NCBI GenBank assembly: GCA_964352905.1
Contig: CAYGTS010000017.1
Location: forward strand, 1-28,694
DNA: 28,694 nucleotides
Direction: 5' to 3'
Source: CAYGTS01 sp964352905
GTDB taxonomy: Bacteria > Pseudomonadota > Gammaproteobacteria > JAHCLG01
The notes below the pieces were generated by a model. The model made no database searches. It was not told the DNA's origin and saw nothing but the letters and a program-made list of their open reading frames with translations. The position numbers and the translations under genes are program-made. This document shows positions 1-6,464 of the stretch, piece by piece (the stretch's first letter is position 1; each line of letters opens with the position of its first letter).

Positions 1-52
1 TAATGTGAGATTGCCCAAATATGGCTGTTCCTCGCTACACCGGGAATTGCTG
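1..52 (+). mobile_element. Partial MITE-like element, subfamily 2 (copy E), cut by the window start
   Basis: This stretch matches the reverse complement of 22151-22202 at about 47 of 52 positions. It shares the core GCCCAAATATGG followed by GTTCC and CTAC, and ends with the terminal repeat GGAATTGCTG at 43-52. The rest of the copy would lie before the window. No gene is supported here; the 90-codon open frame over 21-293 runs through repeat DNA and is not called. Confidence 0.7.
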
Positions 53-77
53 CTTAAAAGTAGGTTCTCTCTTCTTC

Positions 78-261
78 CGTCATTGCGGCTGCCGCACTTC
101 GTTCGCAGTGACGGGTATCTTCGTCGTTGCGAGCGCAGCGAAGCAATCCAGGGTTAGGATCTTCGATCTTGAAAAAGCCATTGAAACTTTGCAAGATCGT
201 GGTTCTTTACCTCTGGATTGCCGCGCTAGTGCGCTAAGAGCGCACTGGCTCGCAACGACGG
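78..261. repeat. GTCATTGCGAG-type palindromic repeats
   Basis: Two nested palindromes are visible. The first, 78-114, runs from CCGTCATTGCGG to CGCAGTGACGG. The second has its left arm at 122-151 (CGTCGTTGCGAGC to GCAATCCAG) and its right arm at 213-260 (CTGGATTGC to CAACGACG). Repeats of this kind, alternating GTCATTGCGAG and GCAATCCAG, are common non-coding palindromes in many bacterial genomes. Related copies occur here at 13829-14026 and 19295-19332. No promoter or gene was identified in this stretch. Confidence 0.7.
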
Positions 262-342
262 ATGGTTTCTCCGTCACCGCGCGTCGCTCCTAACTAATTT
301 CAATGTTAGTTCGGTACGTTTTTCAGCCCCGGGATAATTGCT
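253..342 (+). repeat. 90-bp dispersed repeat, copy 1
   Basis: This 90-bp unit is repeated in inverted orientation at 19214-19303 with only four mismatches. It begins in the right arm of the GTCATTGCGAG-type palindrome and ends with a GC-rich block containing CAGCCCCGGGATAATTG. Between 343 and 407 no further structure was seen apart from the downstream end of the lipoprotein gene. Confidence 0.8.
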
Positions 343-407
343 CGCAATGGCGGAACCCCTGTTGACCTATTTTCTAATCGCTCTGGGCATATATTGGAGA
401 AACCCTC

Positions 408-662
408 CTACTTATCCACTGGCATTTTCCTAAACAGTTTGTGATTGACTGGTTTGACTCTTTGTCGATTAGGGCAAAAGTTATCCGTATAAAATTTTGA
501 GGCAAGCCATTCGAAGCGACCTTGCTCACATTTTTCAACGATAACATGGCCTTTAAATAAGGTGATCGCGGGATCTTGATCGGTAATGGGTGTTGGCAAA
601 CAGCATGCATTTAACAACAAACTTAAACCAATCAAACTTACTAATGGCAATCGTTTAGTCAT
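408..662 (-). CDS. Small putative lipoprotein (84 aa)
   Basis: The product begins with a basic tip (MTKR), a hydrophobic core and the lipobox LNAC, with Cys at residue 19. This indicates export and lipidation, so it should be anchored in a membrane on the periplasmic side. The remaining 65 residues are basic, contain more cysteines and match no family I recognise. ATG at 662 follows a weak purine-rich stretch (GGATAGAGAA). It lies 25 bp downstream of a second tiny lipoprotein gene on the same strand, so the two probably form a short operon divergent from mutM. Function is unknown. The signal sequence is the main evidence that the frame is real. Confidence 0.55.
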   Translation of the reverse strand: MTKRLPLVSLIGLSLLLNACCLPTPITDQDPAITLFKGHVIVEKCEQGRFEWLASKFYTDNFCPNRQRVKPVNHKLFRKMPVDK

Positions 663-687
663 TTCTCTATCCGTTAACCTTAACTGC

Positions 688-810
688 TTAAAGCATAGGC
701 GCCAGGCTCATACCTACACCTGCGTATTTCACGGTTGTTCCTGCCGCATAGCCGGCATAGAAGCATCCACTTAAGGATGAGCAAAGTAATAACAACAATA
801 ATCCTCGCAT
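688..810 (-). CDS. Very small putative lipoprotein (40 aa)
   Basis: ATG at 810 is preceded by a good Shine-Dalgarno (AGAAGGACAAGT). The 40 residues start MRGLLLLLLC, reach the lipobox LSGC at residues 13-16, and leave a mature peptide of about 25 residues rich in Gly, Ala and Val, ending SLAPML. Such short lipoproteins are often missed by gene callers. This one is supported by the ribosome site, the lipobox and the neighbouring lipoprotein gene 25 bp downstream. The Gly/Ala-rich tail resembles the start of glycine-zipper lipoproteins, but it is too short to assign. Confidence 0.55.
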   Translation of the reverse strand: MRGLLLLLLCSSLSGCFYAGYAAGTTVKYAGVGMSLAPML

Positions 811-812
811 AC

Positions 813-841
813 TTGTCCTTCTCATGACAGCCAGCTATACT
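813..841 (+). promoter_or_regulatory. Likely sigma-70 promoter of mutM
   Basis: TTGTCC at 813-818 and TATACT at 836-841 are separated by 17 bp, the optimal spacing. They match the -35 and -10 consensus at 4 and 5 of 6 positions. Transcription would start close to 847-848, which is the mutM ATG itself, suggesting a leaderless or nearly leaderless mRNA. The -35 overlaps the Shine-Dalgarno of the divergent lipoprotein gene. Confidence 0.5.
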
Positions 842-846
842 CTATT

Positions 847-1659
847 ATGCCTGAATTACCAGAAGTTGAAACAACAAGACGCGGTTTATTGCCTTATTTG
901 CAAGATAGTTGCATTACCAATGTGACCGTTCATCAGTCACAATTACGTTTTGCTATTCATCCGCAGCTACCATCCATTTTGAAAGGCCAGCACGTTAGCC
1001 AGATTTCTCGTCGTGGCAAATATTTATTGTTTGCGATTAACCAAGGACACTTGCTGATTCATTTAGGTATGTCTGGATCATTACGGCTTGTAACCGATAA
1101 ACAAATCCGCAAACATGATCATGTTGTTTTTGAAATTAATCATGATTATTGCTTGCATTATCATGATCCACGCCGTTTTGGTGCGATTTTATGGACAACA
1201 AAACCATTGGCACAACACAAATTATTACAACATTTAGGCGTTGAACCCTTATCTGATACTTTCAGCGTGGATTATCTTTACCCCTTGGCGCAAAAACGCC
1301 ACATACCAATTAAGCAATTTATCATGGATCATCATGTGGTAGTTGGTGTTGGCAATATTTACGCCCAAGAAGCATTATTCACGGTGAAAATTAATCCTCT
1401 CACACCTGTATCGCAGCTTAGCAAAGCTAAATTAGCTAAATTGGTTGCAGCGATCCGTGAAATATTGCAAACTGCCATTAATGCTGGTGGTACCACGTTG
1501 CGAGATTTTGTAAATAGTCAGGGAAACCCCGGCTATTTTAGCCAATCACTGCAAGTCTACGGTAAAGCCAGTCAAGCTTGCCCACGATGCAAATCAACAT
1601 TAGTGAGCCAGATCATTGCACAACGTAACACTGTTTTTTGTGAACGTTGCCAAAAATAG
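847..1659 (+). CDS. mutM: Formamidopyrimidine-DNA glycosylase (Fpg/MutM)
   Basis: Bifunctional DNA glycosylase/AP lyase that removes 8-oxoguanine and other oxidised purines in base excision repair. The start MPELPEVETTRRGL is the family hallmark: Pro2 becomes the N-terminal nucleophile and Glu3 the acid. Lys58 in RRGKYLL corresponds to the conserved Lys57 of the mature enzyme. YHDPRRFG is present, VGVGNIYAQEALF marks the helix-two-turn-helix region, and GGTTLRDF and GNPGYF follow. A C-terminal zinc finger uses Cys245, Cys248, Cys265 and Cys268 (C-x2-C-x16-C-x2-C). At 270 aa it has the usual length and appears intact. No Shine-Dalgarno precedes the ATG, but a good promoter lies immediately upstream, so translation may be leaderless. 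A proline-rich mini-gene follows 16 bp downstream. Confidence 0.97.
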   Translation: MPELPEVETTRRGLLPYLQDSCITNVTVHQSQLRFAIHPQLPSILKGQHVSQISRRGKYLLFAINQGHLLIHLGMSGSLRLVTDKQIRKHDHVVFEINHDYCLHYHDPRRFGAILWTTKPLAQHKLLQHLGVEPLSDTFSVDYLYPLAQKRHIPIKQFIMDHHVVVGVGNIYAQEALFTVKINPLTPVSQLSKAKLAKLVAAIREILQTAINAGGTTLRDFVNSQGNPGYFSQSLQVYGKASQACPRCKSTLVSQIIAQRNTVFCERCQK

Positions 1660-1675
1660 TAACAGGAGAACTAGC

Positions 1676-1861
1676 ATGGATAGAAACAGAATCCCCCCCG
1701 ATCAGCCACAAGAAATCCCCGATGACGCACCACAAGAGGCACCACCATCACAACCGCCGCAAGAAATACCCATAGAAGAACCACCTGAAATACCACAAGA
1801 AGATCCGCCGAAGGAATTGCCGCGTCGGGATTTACCAAAGGATTTGCCGCCTCGCGATTAG
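1676..1861 (+). CDS. Proline/acid-rich small protein of unknown function (61 aa)
   Basis: ATG at 1676 is preceded by a strong Shine-Dalgarno (AACAGGAGAACTAGC), 16 bp after the mutM stop, so it is probably co-transcribed with mutM. The product is almost entirely made of degenerate repeats: PQEIP, PQEAP, PPQEIP and PPEIPQEDPP in the first two thirds, then basic LPRRDLPKDLPPRD. It has no signal peptide, membrane segment or cysteine. Composition predicts an extended, disordered chain with a charge switch from acidic to basic. I recognise no family. The ribosome site and the regular repeat support a real gene. It converges on ggt, whose stop lies 18 bp away. Confidence 0.6.
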   Translation: MDRNRIPPDQPQEIPDDAPQEAPPSQPPQEIPIEEPPEIPQEDPPKELPRRDLPKDLPPRD

Positions 1862-1879
1862 AAATTGCAGCTAGAAATT

Positions 1880-3571
1880 TTAATACGCTTCGCGCGGTAA
1901 CTCTCTAACAACTGCCAACCCATCACGACGCGGATCAGCCGCTGCAAACACTTGATTAGTTTTTTGATTCCACAAAATCGCTTGCATGCTACCGTAAGGG
2001 TGAGTTTGTTTTAAGGTGTAACCCATTTGCGCTAAACCTGTCATCAGTTGGGGTGCTAATGCCTGCGCTTCATACTGCACTTCATCGGGTAAATATTGCA
2101 TGTGATAGCGTTTTTGATTCACCCATTCAGCTGGTTTATTACCTTTAACATAATTTAAAACGGCTAATAACACCATCGTTGGGATCCGGCTCCCGCCTGG
2201 TGTGCCTAAAATAGCCACCCCTTGTGGCCCAAATAAAAACGTGGGGGTCATGCTTGAAACAGGTCGTTTACGCGGCGCAATTAAATTATTACCGTAATCA
2301 ACCAAACCATAAACATTCGGACTATTTTCTTTAACCGCAAAATCATCCATTGAATTATTAAGTAGCACGCCTGTTTTAGGTACAACAAAACCCGAGCCAA
2401 ACGGATAATTAATGCTTAAGGTTGCGCTCACCATATTTCCTTCTGTATCTAATACGCTAAAATGGGTGGTATCATGTCCTTCTCTAATAGCCACTTCTGG
2501 GGTAAGTGAGCGACTCGGTGTGGCTTTATTGGGGCTAATAAATTGGCGCAATTGCTCAGCATGTTCTTTGGAAATTAATTTTGCAACGGGCACACTGATA
2601 AAATCAGGATCACCAATATAGCGCGCTCTATCCCAAAAAGCTAAACGCATTGCTTCAATAATAAAATGAAGTTGTTGCAATTGATCTAATTTAGCAAGCG
2701 GATAATGCGCTAAAATATTTAACATGGTTAATAGTGCAATACCCCCAGCTGATGGTGGGGGCGCAGTTATAATTTTTATACCTTGGTAAGAACCCATTAA
2801 GGGTGGTCGCACAATGACTTGGTAAAATTGCAAATCACGATTATCCCAAATTCCACCGTAATCTCTAACTCCTTGTACCAATTGATGCGCCGTTTTGCCG
2901 GCATAAAAACCACTTCTACCGTATTTTGCAATATTTTGCAGGGTTTGGGCTAAATCAATTTGCCGAATCACAGTATTTAATTCAGGCACGTGATTATTAT
3001 AGAGAAAAATTTTGGCGCTGGCAGGATAACGTCTTAAGACACTCAAGCGCAGCATTGCATACTCACGGTAGAGTTTATTCACTTTAAAACCATACAAGGC
3101 AGAATGAATTGCCGGTTGCAAATCTTCTGCAAGCGGCAAAAGCCCGTACTGTTGATTAAGATAAATTAATGCAGCAGGTTCACCCGGAATCGCCGCTGCA
3201 AGTGGCCCATTCAGTGATAAACTGCCTTTTTTTACTTCGCCTTTATCATTTAAAAACATATTTTTATTGGCAGCTAATGGGGCTTTTTCTCTGGCATCGA
3301 TAAAACTATTTTGATCAGTTTTAGCATCATGTATTAAATAGAAACCACCACCACCAATACCTGAACTATACGGTTCAGTGACAGCGAGCACAGCCGAAAT
3401 GGCAACTGCAGCATCAAAGGCATTGCCACCCATTTTTAAAACAGCAAGCCCGGCATAAGTAGCTTCAACACTACTCGTGGATATGGCCAGTTCAGGTGGT
3501 AAAAGTGCTATTTTGGCAACAAGTGTGCTTGTGAAAAATAACAATACACATCCTTGTAAAAGTTTTTTCAT
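1880..3571 (-). CDS. ggt: Gamma-glutamyltransferase (glutathione hydrolase)
   Basis: An N-terminal nucleophile hydrolase that cleaves the gamma-glutamyl bond of glutathione and transfers the glutamyl group, normally in the periplasm. An N-terminal signal sequence (MKKLLQGCVLLFFTSTLVA) is present. Conserved landmarks are KMGGNAFDAAVA, SSGIGGGGFYLI, Arg94 in DAREKAP (substrate carboxylate binding), the autoprocessing site GHDTTHFSV with Thr368 as predicted nucleophile and new N-terminus of the small subunit, and LGTPGGSRI. The C-terminus AADPRRDGLA is typical. Length 563 aa is normal and no lesion is seen. Its ATG overlaps the stop of the upstream ferredoxin gene (TAATG), so it should be translationally coupled as the last gene of coaD-fdx-ggt. 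In host-associated bacteria GGT can supply glutamate and cysteine from host glutathione; that role here is inference. Confidence 0.95.
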   Translation of the reverse strand: MKKLLQGCVLLFFTSTLVAKIALLPPELAISTSSVEATYAGLAVLKMGGNAFDAAVAISAVLAVTEPYSSGIGGGGFYLIHDAKTDQNSFIDAREKAPLAANKNMFLNDKGEVKKGSLSLNGPLAAAIPGEPAALIYLNQQYGLLPLAEDLQPAIHSALYGFKVNKLYREYAMLRLSVLRRYPASAKIFLYNNHVPELNTVIRQIDLAQTLQNIAKYGRSGFYAGKTAHQLVQGVRDYGGIWDNRDLQFYQVIVRPPLMGSYQGIKIITAPPPSAGGIALLTMLNILAHYPLAKLDQLQQLHFIIEAMRLAFWDRARYIGDPDFISVPVAKLISKEHAEQLRQFISPNKATPSRSLTPEVAIREGHDTTHFSVLDTEGNMVSATLSINYPFGSGFVVPKTGVLLNNSMDDFAVKENSPNVYGLVDYGNNLIAPRKRPVSSMTPTFLFGPQGVAILGTPGGSRIPTMVLLAVLNYVKGNKPAEWVNQKRYHMQYLPDEVQYEAQALAPQLMTGLAQMGYTLKQTHPYGSMQAILWNQKTNQVFAAADPRRDGLAVVRELPREAY

Positions 3572-3834
3572 TATTCGCCTGCTTGTTTTTGTCGCATTAA
3601 GTGTTGGTATTTTAATTGTAACTGATCGTTGGATTCCGTATGCTTGGGATCAACCAAGATACATTCTACAGGACACACTTGTTGGCATTGCGGCTCATCA
3701 AAATGCCCCACGCACTCCGTACACTTAGTGGGATCGATTTCGTAAATTTCAGCCCCTTGGTAAATGGCTTCATTAGGACATTCGGGCTCACAAACGTCAC
3801 AATTGATGCATTCTTCGGTTATAAATAATGCCAC
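3571..3834 (-). CDS. YfhL-type 2[4Fe-4S] ferredoxin
   Basis: A small electron-transfer protein of 87 aa. The first cluster motif is Cys9-x2-Cys12-x2-Cys15-x3-Cys19-Pro. The second set is Cys38-x2-Cys41-x8-Cys50-x3-Cys54. The long spacing between its second and third cysteines is characteristic of the YfhL/Alvin ferredoxin family. It starts MALFITEECINC, as expected. It lies 8 bp downstream of coaD, a pairing commonly seen in gammaproteobacteria, and its stop overlaps the ggt start. Redox partners cannot be read from the sequence. Confidence 0.93.
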   Translation of the reverse strand: MALFITEECINCDVCEPECPNEAIYQGAEIYEIDPTKCTECVGHFDEPQCQQVCPVECILVDPKHTESNDQLQLKYQHLMRQKQAGE

Positions 3835-3842
3835 GTTTACAC

Positions 3843-4319
3843 CTACTTATCTTTGTATAATATATCAGATACCACTTTGGGCACAAATTGTGTCACATCG
3901 CCACCCAACGCTGCAATTTCGCGAACTAAACTTGATGAAATATACGAGTATTGCTCTGCCGGCGTTAAAAAAATACTTTCTAACTCAGGTGCAATTTTAC
4001 GGTTCATGTTGGCCAACTGGAATTCATATTCAAAATCCGAAACGACTCGCAAGCCACGCAATATTATCTTAGCACCCTGCTCTTTGGCAAACTCTGCTAA
4101 CAGGTTATCAAAACCTTTCACTTCAACGTTATCGCAGTCACTTAAGGATTTAATAACAAAATCAACACGCTGCCTAAGGCTAAAGGCAGGCTGTTTGGCA
4201 GGATTGGCGGCCACTGCAACAATCACTTTTTTAAAAATTTTAGCGGCACGATGCACTAAATCAATATGACCATTGGTGATGGGATCAAAGGTACCTGGAT
4301 ACACGATGGTTTCTGACAT
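3843..4319 (-). CDS. coaD: Phosphopantetheine adenylyltransferase
   Basis: Catalyses the penultimate step of coenzyme A synthesis, 4'-phosphopantetheine + ATP to dephospho-CoA. The 158-aa protein has the nucleotidyltransferase signature YPGTFDPITNGH, with the T/HxGH motif at Thr15-His18. RGLR appears at about residues 88-91, and YSYISSSLVREIA contains the ISSS ATP-binding motif at about 127-130. Length and order match bacterial CoaD closely. It is the first gene of the leftward coaD-ferredoxin-ggt unit. ATG at 4319 follows AATAGAGGAACAACC, a usable Shine-Dalgarno. A 15-bp palindrome lies 20 bp upstream. Confidence 0.97.
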   Translation of the reverse strand: MSETIVYPGTFDPITNGHIDLVHRAAKIFKKVIVAVAANPAKQPAFSLRQRVDFVIKSLSDCDNVEVKGFDNLLAEFAKEQGAKIILRGLRVVSDFEYEFQLANMNRKIAPELESIFLTPAEQYSYISSSLVREIAALGGDVTQFVPKVVSDILYKDK

Positions 4320-4338
4320 GGTTGTTCCTCTATTGGGA

Positions 4339-4353
4339 GTCTCTTAAAGAGAC
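4339..4353. promoter_or_regulatory. Perfect palindrome between the serine-hydrolase-like gene and coaD
   Basis: GTCTCTTAAAGAGAC is a perfect inverted repeat with 7-bp arms around a single central base. It starts directly after the stop codon of the upstream gene and ends 19 bp before the coaD ATG. No T-tract follows on the minus strand, so it is not a standard intrinsic terminator. It may be an operator or an mRNA-processing hairpin. Confidence 0.35.
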
Positions 4354-5847
4354 CTAGTCTACCCTTAAAAAAGGTGCCAAATCAATGCTAATTAATTGCC
4401 CAAAACCACCATCAGCTTCTAATTGTAAATCCATCTTTGAGTAACAACCACGTGTTAATTCGGAAAAGTGTAATTGACTCCCATTTAGGAAAAGCCCAAG
4501 CACATTATCATCAGCAAAGCATAACTTATTACTTGCAAGACATTTCAAAGATATCATCATGTCATGTGGGCCTATTTTTAAAAACAACTGATCTTGCTCT
4601 AAGAAAATTTCTACTTCGCCATAAATCGTGTTTTGATAAAACCCCACAAAACGTCCTAAAATGATCTCGTTTCCTTGGTTTTCCATCATGAGAACTGCTT
4701 TTTGCTTGGCTAAATTTTGCATTAAATTTTCATGGTCGTCATAGAAAACGCGACTATAATCTTGCGGTTCAAGATCAAACATTAAATCATAAAAATAAAT
4801 ACGCAAAGCACTTAACATGAAACGCACAGCATTGGCATTACACATTAATGCAATGCCAAGGTTATGTTCGGGTAGAAAAGAAATAAAGGTACTGCCACCA
4901 GGTACGCTACCTGCATGTTCTAAGCCCTGATGCCCCGCATAATCAACCACAAACCAGCCCAAACCATACGCCCGCGCATCAACTGTTTTAACGGTATGCG
5001 GTAATAAGATCGGTGAAAAACTAATCGTGATATGCGGTGAAAAGATATTCGCCATCGCTTGGCGACTAACAATATCTTGATGATTGTAACGCCCCTGTTG
5101 AATATTAAACTGTAGCCAATGTGTGATATCTTTTACGTTAGAGTAAATCCCAGCCGCTGCAGAGAAAGATTCCGTAAAATAATTATGTTTTAGTAATTTT
5201 ATTTTATTATTTTCGATAGCATAGGGCGCTGCAATTTCATCTTCAGGTTTTTGATCAGATAGCACAGCTAAGCTATTTGTCATTTCAAGTTTTTCAAAGA
5301 TATTTTTTTTAATAAAATTACGCCAAGGCATTTTAGATACTTTCTCAATTAAATCACCCGCAACCAAATAAATACCATTATGATATTGAAATAAAGATCG
5401 AAACTCTTCCGTAGGATGCAAATAGCGTAACTTGTGAATAATATCGTGCTCAGGATAACCTAAAAAACCTAAAAATGAACTGGATAAGGTACCTAAACCA
5501 CTATTATGATAAAGCAAATCTAAGACGCGAATATCGGCCGTGACCGCACTATCATAAAGATAAAAATCTGGTAAAAAATACGCAACATTATCAAACCAAC
5601 CCAGTTTTCCTGCATCAACTAGCATCGCAATGCTTGTTGCAGTAAACGCTTTAGTCATTGCACCGATTGGAAATAAGGTATGCGTGGTGACCTTGCTGTT
5701 GGTTTCAACATCAGCAACACCAAAACCTTCTTGCATTAAAATTTCATTGTCTTTAATCGCAGTAATCGCAAGTCCTGGCACGCCCCAAAGTTGCATGGTT
5801 TTGTGAATATAATCGCGGAATTGTTTGATTTTGGCAGTAAACATCAT
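4354..5847 (-). CDS. Class C beta-lactamase-fold (serine hydrolase family) protein lacking the catalytic serine
   Basis: A 497-aa member of the beta-lactamase/PBP4*/esterase family. Residues 1-350 contain the fold: WGVPGLAITAI, the helix-2 motif, LLYHNSGLG (normally LLtHtSGLG), Tyr155-His156-Asn157 as the YxN motif, and His311-Ala-Gly313 as the KTG/HxG equivalent, followed by a C-terminal domain. The nucleophile motif reads IGAMTKAFT. The Ser of SxxK is Ala63 (codon GCA at 5661-5659), while Lys66 is kept. Acyl-enzyme chemistry should therefore be lost, leaving a possible pseudoenzyme, binding or scaffold protein. The frame is otherwise full length, arguing against simple decay. No clear signal peptide is seen. 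AAAGGATT precedes the tandem ATG-ATG start. A repeat element lies 97 bp upstream. Confidence 0.88.
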   Translation of the reverse strand: MMFTAKIKQFRDYIHKTMQLWGVPGLAITAIKDNEILMQEGFGVADVETNSKVTTHTLFPIGAMTKAFTATSIAMLVDAGKLGWFDNVAYFLPDFYLYDSAVTADIRVLDLLYHNSGLGTLSSSFLGFLGYPEHDIIHKLRYLHPTEEFRSLFQYHNGIYLVAGDLIEKVSKMPWRNFIKKNIFEKLEMTNSLAVLSDQKPEDEIAAPYAIENNKIKLLKHNYFTESFSAAAGIYSNVKDITHWLQFNIQQGRYNHQDIVSRQAMANIFSPHITISFSPILLPHTVKTVDARAYGLGWFVVDYAGHQGLEHAGSVPGGSTFISFLPEHNLGIALMCNANAVRFMLSALRIYFYDLMFDLEPQDYSRVFYDDHENLMQNLAKQKAVLMMENQGNEIILGRFVGFYQNTIYGEVEIFLEQDQLFLKIGPHDMMISLKCLASNKLCFADDNVLGLFLNGSQLHFSELTRGCYSKMDLQLEADGGFGQLISIDLAPFLRVD

Positions 5848-5944
5848 TAATCCTTTAATTGTTTTGCCATTGCTTTAAGCCTACTACATTTGTATCTATT
5901 CAGCAAATTCACAGTTAAGTTTACTGTGAATAGTTACCATTTTT

Positions 5945-6124
5945 GTAACTACTCAGTAAGTTTAATTGTAAATTTACCAAGAACGTTCAGATTTGGCGAT
6001 AAAAACCGCGAAAATCTTTTTGAGAAAGCGCAGTTTATATGCGAATAAATGAGCATTTCGATAAAAGATTTTCGCCGTTTTTAGCCCAAATATGGGCGTT
6101 CCCATCTACATGGTGAATAGTTAC
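5945..6124 (+). mobile_element. MITE-like inverted-repeat element, subfamily 1 (copy A, 180 bp)
   Basis: Terminal inverted repeats are GTAACTACTCA at 5945-5955 and its near complement TGAATAGTTAC at 6114-6124 (10 of 11). Inside, 5981-6020 pairs with 6063-6101 (about 33 of 40 positions), giving one large imperfect hairpin. The 5974-6124 part is about 89% identical to 24251-24400 by hand count, and 6073-6124 is identical in reverse complement to 28643-28694. No transposase is encoded. A further copy of the right end (GTGAATAGTTACCA) lies just upstream at 5926-5939. Apart from these, 5848-6147 holds no gene. The element lies 97 bp upstream of the serine-hydrolase-like gene and could affect its expression. 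Confidence 0.75.
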
Positions 6125-6147
6125 CAATTTTTTTATAATGACGAGTG

Positions 6148-6462
6148 TTAGCTCTCCCAAGGCTTGGTATTACCACCACCCCCCGGGGTTGGTTTAGGTA
6201 TAAAGCGTTTAGCCGGCATTGCCACTTGTAATTCCAATCTTTCAACTAATATTCCGGCATCGGCGCTAATTAATCGTAATTTTTCAGCATATTCTTCTAA
6301 ATATTTTCGTAAATATTCTTCACGCTGTTCTTTACTTGCACTTTGGTTTGATAAAAAATAGAGTAAACCTCGTTTTAATTGTACTTTTAATTCCGGTGAA
6401 AAACTGGATTGTTCAATTAATTTTAGTAAGGTATTAATCGTGCTGATAATCGGATCATTCAT
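6148..6462 (-). CDS. Hypothetical protein with charged helical core and Pro/Gly-rich tail (104 aa)
   Basis: The ATG at 6462 lies 2 bp after the prfC stop. A TTG at 6468 overlapping that stop would add two residues. Residues 1-80 look like a helical, highly charged segment (KEQREEYLRKYLEEYAEKLR), possibly coiled coil. The tail is Pro/Gly rich (IPKPTPGGGGNTKPWES). There is no signal peptide or membrane segment. I recognise no family. Tight linkage to prfC implies co-transcription with it. The frame has an ordinary hydrophobic pattern and few competing starts, so a real gene is likely. Confidence 0.65.
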   Translation of the reverse strand: MNDPIISTINTLLKLIEQSSFSPELKVQLKRGLLYFLSNQSASKEQREEYLRKYLEEYAEKLRLISADAGILVERLELQVAMPAKRFIPKPTPGGGGNTKPWES

Positions 6463-6464
6463 GC

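Noticed and set aside
21..293. A 90-codon open frame on the plus strand and an antisense one at 80-277
   Set aside because: Both run through the GTCATTGCGAG-type palindrome and the MITE fragment; composition and repeats explain the open frames.
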